From assembly GCA_963843945.1 (NCBI GenBank), contig CAWJMF010000002.1, forward strand, positions 992,001 through 1,056,000: DNA of 64,000 nucleotides, read 5' to 3'. Position numbers and translations under genes: made by a program. This document shows positions 62,327-64,000 of the stretch, piece by piece; the stretch's first letter is position 1, and every line of letters begins with the position of its first letter. This DNA is from CAWJMF01 sp963843945. GTDB taxonomy: Bacteria > Vulcanimicrobiota > Vulcanimicrobiia > Vulcanimicrobiales > Vulcanimicrobiaceae. Under the pieces are notes generated by a model. The model saw nothing but the letters and a program-made list of their open reading frames with translations. It had not been told where the DNA came from and searched no databases.

Positions 62327-63523
62327 ATGCCGCACATCACCCTCGTGCTCATGGTGGTCGCGCTGCTCGGCGCGGCCTACGTTTTTGCGAAGGTCGCAGC
62401 CCACGCGGGCGTGCCGGCGCCGGTCGCCGTAACCCTGGTCGGCATCGCCGCGGGGGGAATGCTGACGGAGACGCGCGAGATCCACTTCGGACCGCTGCTC
62501 CTGGGCGTCTTCCTGCCCGCCTTGATCTTCGAGTCGGCTTGGGATATGGACGCGGGCGCACTGCGACGCGTGGCCGGCATCGTCTTCACGCTGGCGGTCC
62601 CCGGCACGCTGGTGACGATGCTCGTGGTCGCGCTCGCCGCCGCCGGCTCGCGCGCCGTCGGTTGGAGCGCGGCATTGACGCTCGGCGCGATCTTGGCGGC
62701 AACCGACCCGATCGCGGTCCTCGCGCTTTTTCGCCGCCTCCAATTGCCGCCGGATTTGCTCGCGATCGTCGAAGGCGAATCGATCGGCAACGATGCCATC
62801 GCGCTCGTGTTGGTGCAGCTGATCGTTCCCTTCGCGCTCGGCGCGAGCGCGAACGCGGGCGCGGGCATCGAGGCGGCGGCCCGGTTCGTTTACATGACGC
62901 TGGCCGGTACGGGTTCGGGCATTGCGCTTGCCTACGTCGCGGCCGCCCTCTTACGCCGAGGACCACCTGCCGTGCTCGTGCTTCCGCTCACCGTACTCTT
63001 GGCCTACGGAAGCTACTTTGCTGCGACGGCACTCAACGCGTCGGGCATCCTTGGGGTGGCGGCGGCCGGCATCGTCCTCCGCTCGCGCGTGCGCGTGCGG
63101 CCCGAAACCGACGCGGCGGTCGAGCGCTTCTGGGATCTCGCGGCGCTACTCGCAAACTCGGTCGTGTTTCTGCTGGTCGGCTTTACCTTGAATCTCGAGC
63201 GCATCTTTCACGAGCCGCTGCTGGTCGCCGCCACGCTGGCGGGCGCGCTCGCGGCGCGTGCCGTGCTCGCGTTCGGGCTCGTCCGCTTTCCCGACGGAGC
63301 TGCCCGCCCAGGTTGGCGTCGCGCGATCGGGCTCGCCGGCTTGCGCGGGGGGCTCTCGGTTGCGATGGCCCTCGGCTTGCCGCGAGATTTCCCGGCGCGG
63401 GCCGAGGTCATCGACGCCGTTTTCGCGGTAGTATTCCTGACGCTCGTCGTTCAAGGCTGGGCGATCGCCCCGATCCTCCGCCGGGTTTTGCCACGCCCGC
63501 GCCCGGCGGCGGCGTCGAGCTGA
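62327..63523 (+). CDS. Cation:proton antiporter, CPA1-type
   Basis: 398 aa with about 12 membrane helices. LTLGAILAATDPIAVLALFRRLQLP and IVEGESIGNDAIALVLVQL carry the ion-binding region; GLAGLRGGLSVAMALGLP is the C-terminal half motif of Na+/H+ exchangers. No long cytoplasmic tail, unlike the antiporter at 40.9 kb. Starts at ATG 62327, with AAAGG upstream; divergent from kdp. Confidence 0.9.
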   Translation: MPHITLVLMVVALLGAAYVFAKVAAHAGVPAPVAVTLVGIAAGGMLTETREIHFGPLLLGVFLPALIFESAWDMDAGALRRVAGIVFTLAVPGTLVTMLVVALAAAGSRAVGWSAALTLGAILAATDPIAVLALFRRLQLPPDLLAIVEGESIGNDAIALVLVQLIVPFALGASANAGAGIEAAARFVYMTLAGTGSGIALAYVAAALLRRGPPAVLVLPLTVLLAYGSYFAATALNASGILGVAAAGIVLRSRVRVRPETDAAVERFWDLAALLANSVVFLLVGFTLNLERIFHEPLLVAATLAGALAARAVLAFGLVRFPDGAARPGWRRAIGLAGLRGGLSVAMALGLPRDFPARAEVIDAVFAVVFLTLVVQGWAIAPILRRVLPRPRPAAASS

Positions 63524-63574
63524 CGAACGCCGGCGCCGTCGCGGACCCGCTCCGCGGCCGTCGAAGGGCAAGCC

Positions 63575-64000
63575 ATGGCGCGCCGTGACGATCCCGACGT
63601 TGTAGAGCCCGAGGCCGATGCGCCTCCGGCCTGGCTCATGCGCTTCGTCCAAGCGGCGCTCGTTCTGGCCGGCCTGCTCGGAGCGGCCCTGCACGCGTTT
63701 CCGCTCAAGCTCGGAGACGAGCATCAGAATTGGCCGAACTTCGACGTCGTCACCATTGCCTGGCTCGGCCTCGCCGCGGTCGGCGCGTGGTTGCCGAACG
63801 TCTCGGAAATCGGCTGGGGCGAGTTCTCGCTAAAAACGAAGCGCCTGCGTCAAGCCTCGAGCATCTACGAGACGTCGCTCGAGAATTTCGCGAACCTCGT
63901 GCAAAACTGGTCGACCTCGGCGGCGCTCTATCTCAACTCGATGGAACGCGACGAGAGCGAGCTCCTCGAGCTCAAGGCGAAGATCTACGCGGACTACGTT
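63575..64000 (+). CDS. Membrane protein, C-terminus outside window
   Basis: 142 codons visible to the right edge from ATG 63575. Two membrane helices (residues about 20-40 and 53-73), then a soluble helical part with RLRQASSIYETSLENFANLVQNW and a Leu/Glu/Lys-rich coil. Not recognised; the stop is not in the window. Confidence 0.55.
   Translation, partial: MARRDDPDVVEPEADAPPAWLMRFVQAALVLAGLLGAALHAFPLKLGDEHQNWPNFDVVTIAWLGLAAVGAWLPNVSEIGWGEFSLKTKRLRQASSIYETSLENFANLVQNWSTSAALYLNSMERDESELLELKAKIYADYV

Overview
The window is about 65% GC, densely coded on both strands, and reads as chromosome from a free-living diderm bacterium. Outer-membrane beta-barrels (YaiO-type), a polysaccharide synthase, GTG starts in GTGA stop/start overlaps, and secreted proteins with Thr/Pro/Ala-rich linkers recur. 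This style fits a poorly sampled phylum such as Candidatus Eremiobacterota (WPS-2), but that is an inference from style; no rRNA is present to test it. No prophage, insertion sequence, CRISPR array or plasmid gene was seen. RNA genes are one tmRNA and one tRNA-Pro(CGG).

Layout. 0-6.5 kb: partial sulfatase with an MFS transporter, a dienelactone hydrolase, and a PAS/GAF/SpoIIE phosphatase with a small partner gene. 6.5-12.4 kb: a tight minus-strand operon for an extracellular polysaccharide (UDP-sugar dehydrogenase, epimerase, YaiO barrel, membrane HEAT-like protein, GT2 synthase) ending in a TsdA-like dihaem cytochrome. 12.5-20.3 kb: YeiH transporter, PPK2, cupin, MscL, DUF302, an HxlR/SDR divergon, small enzymes, an internally deleted Rieske gene, a ferritin-like protein and two tiny CxxC genes. 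20.3-23.6 kb: a GAF-GGDEF-STAND ATPase-TPR fusion. 23.8-30.3 kb: acetoacetyl-CoA synthetase, a FadJ/PimF-type fusion and a PimC/PimD-like acyl-CoA dehydrogenase pair. 30.3-40.4 kb: secreted and barrel proteins, Dyp peroxidase, Fpg and Ogt repair enzymes, a cNMP-flavoprotein oxidoreductase, and a beta-propeller lipoprotein. 40.4-48.9 kb: tmRNA, Na+/H+ antiporter, MBL hydrolase, CaiB CoA-transferase, SurE, a 4TM protein, UvrC, DedA, a stand-alone Clp N-domain protein, tRNA-Pro. 49-64 kb: TrkA, ArsR/SRPBCC pair, a two-component system, a KdpD-like protein with two tandem sensor domains and no kinase, the Kdp K+-ATPase operon with two tiny membrane peptides, and a second antiporter.

The right half is rich in ion homeostasis: TrkA, Kdp, the KdpD-like sensor and two cation/proton antiporters, with MscL further left. 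Two stretches (about 47.0-50.1 kb and 58.0-61.6 kb) carry many single-base insertions that break uvrC, dedA, the Clp_N gene, trkA, kdpC, kdpB and kdpA. Removing the inserted bases restores whole, normal-length proteins with exact codon counts, so I annotate each as one gene and regard the breaks as probable sequence error. The least ordinary items are the GGDEF-STAND fusion, the double-KdpD sensor, the Rieske deletion, and the small unannotated genes near kdp and at 20 kb.
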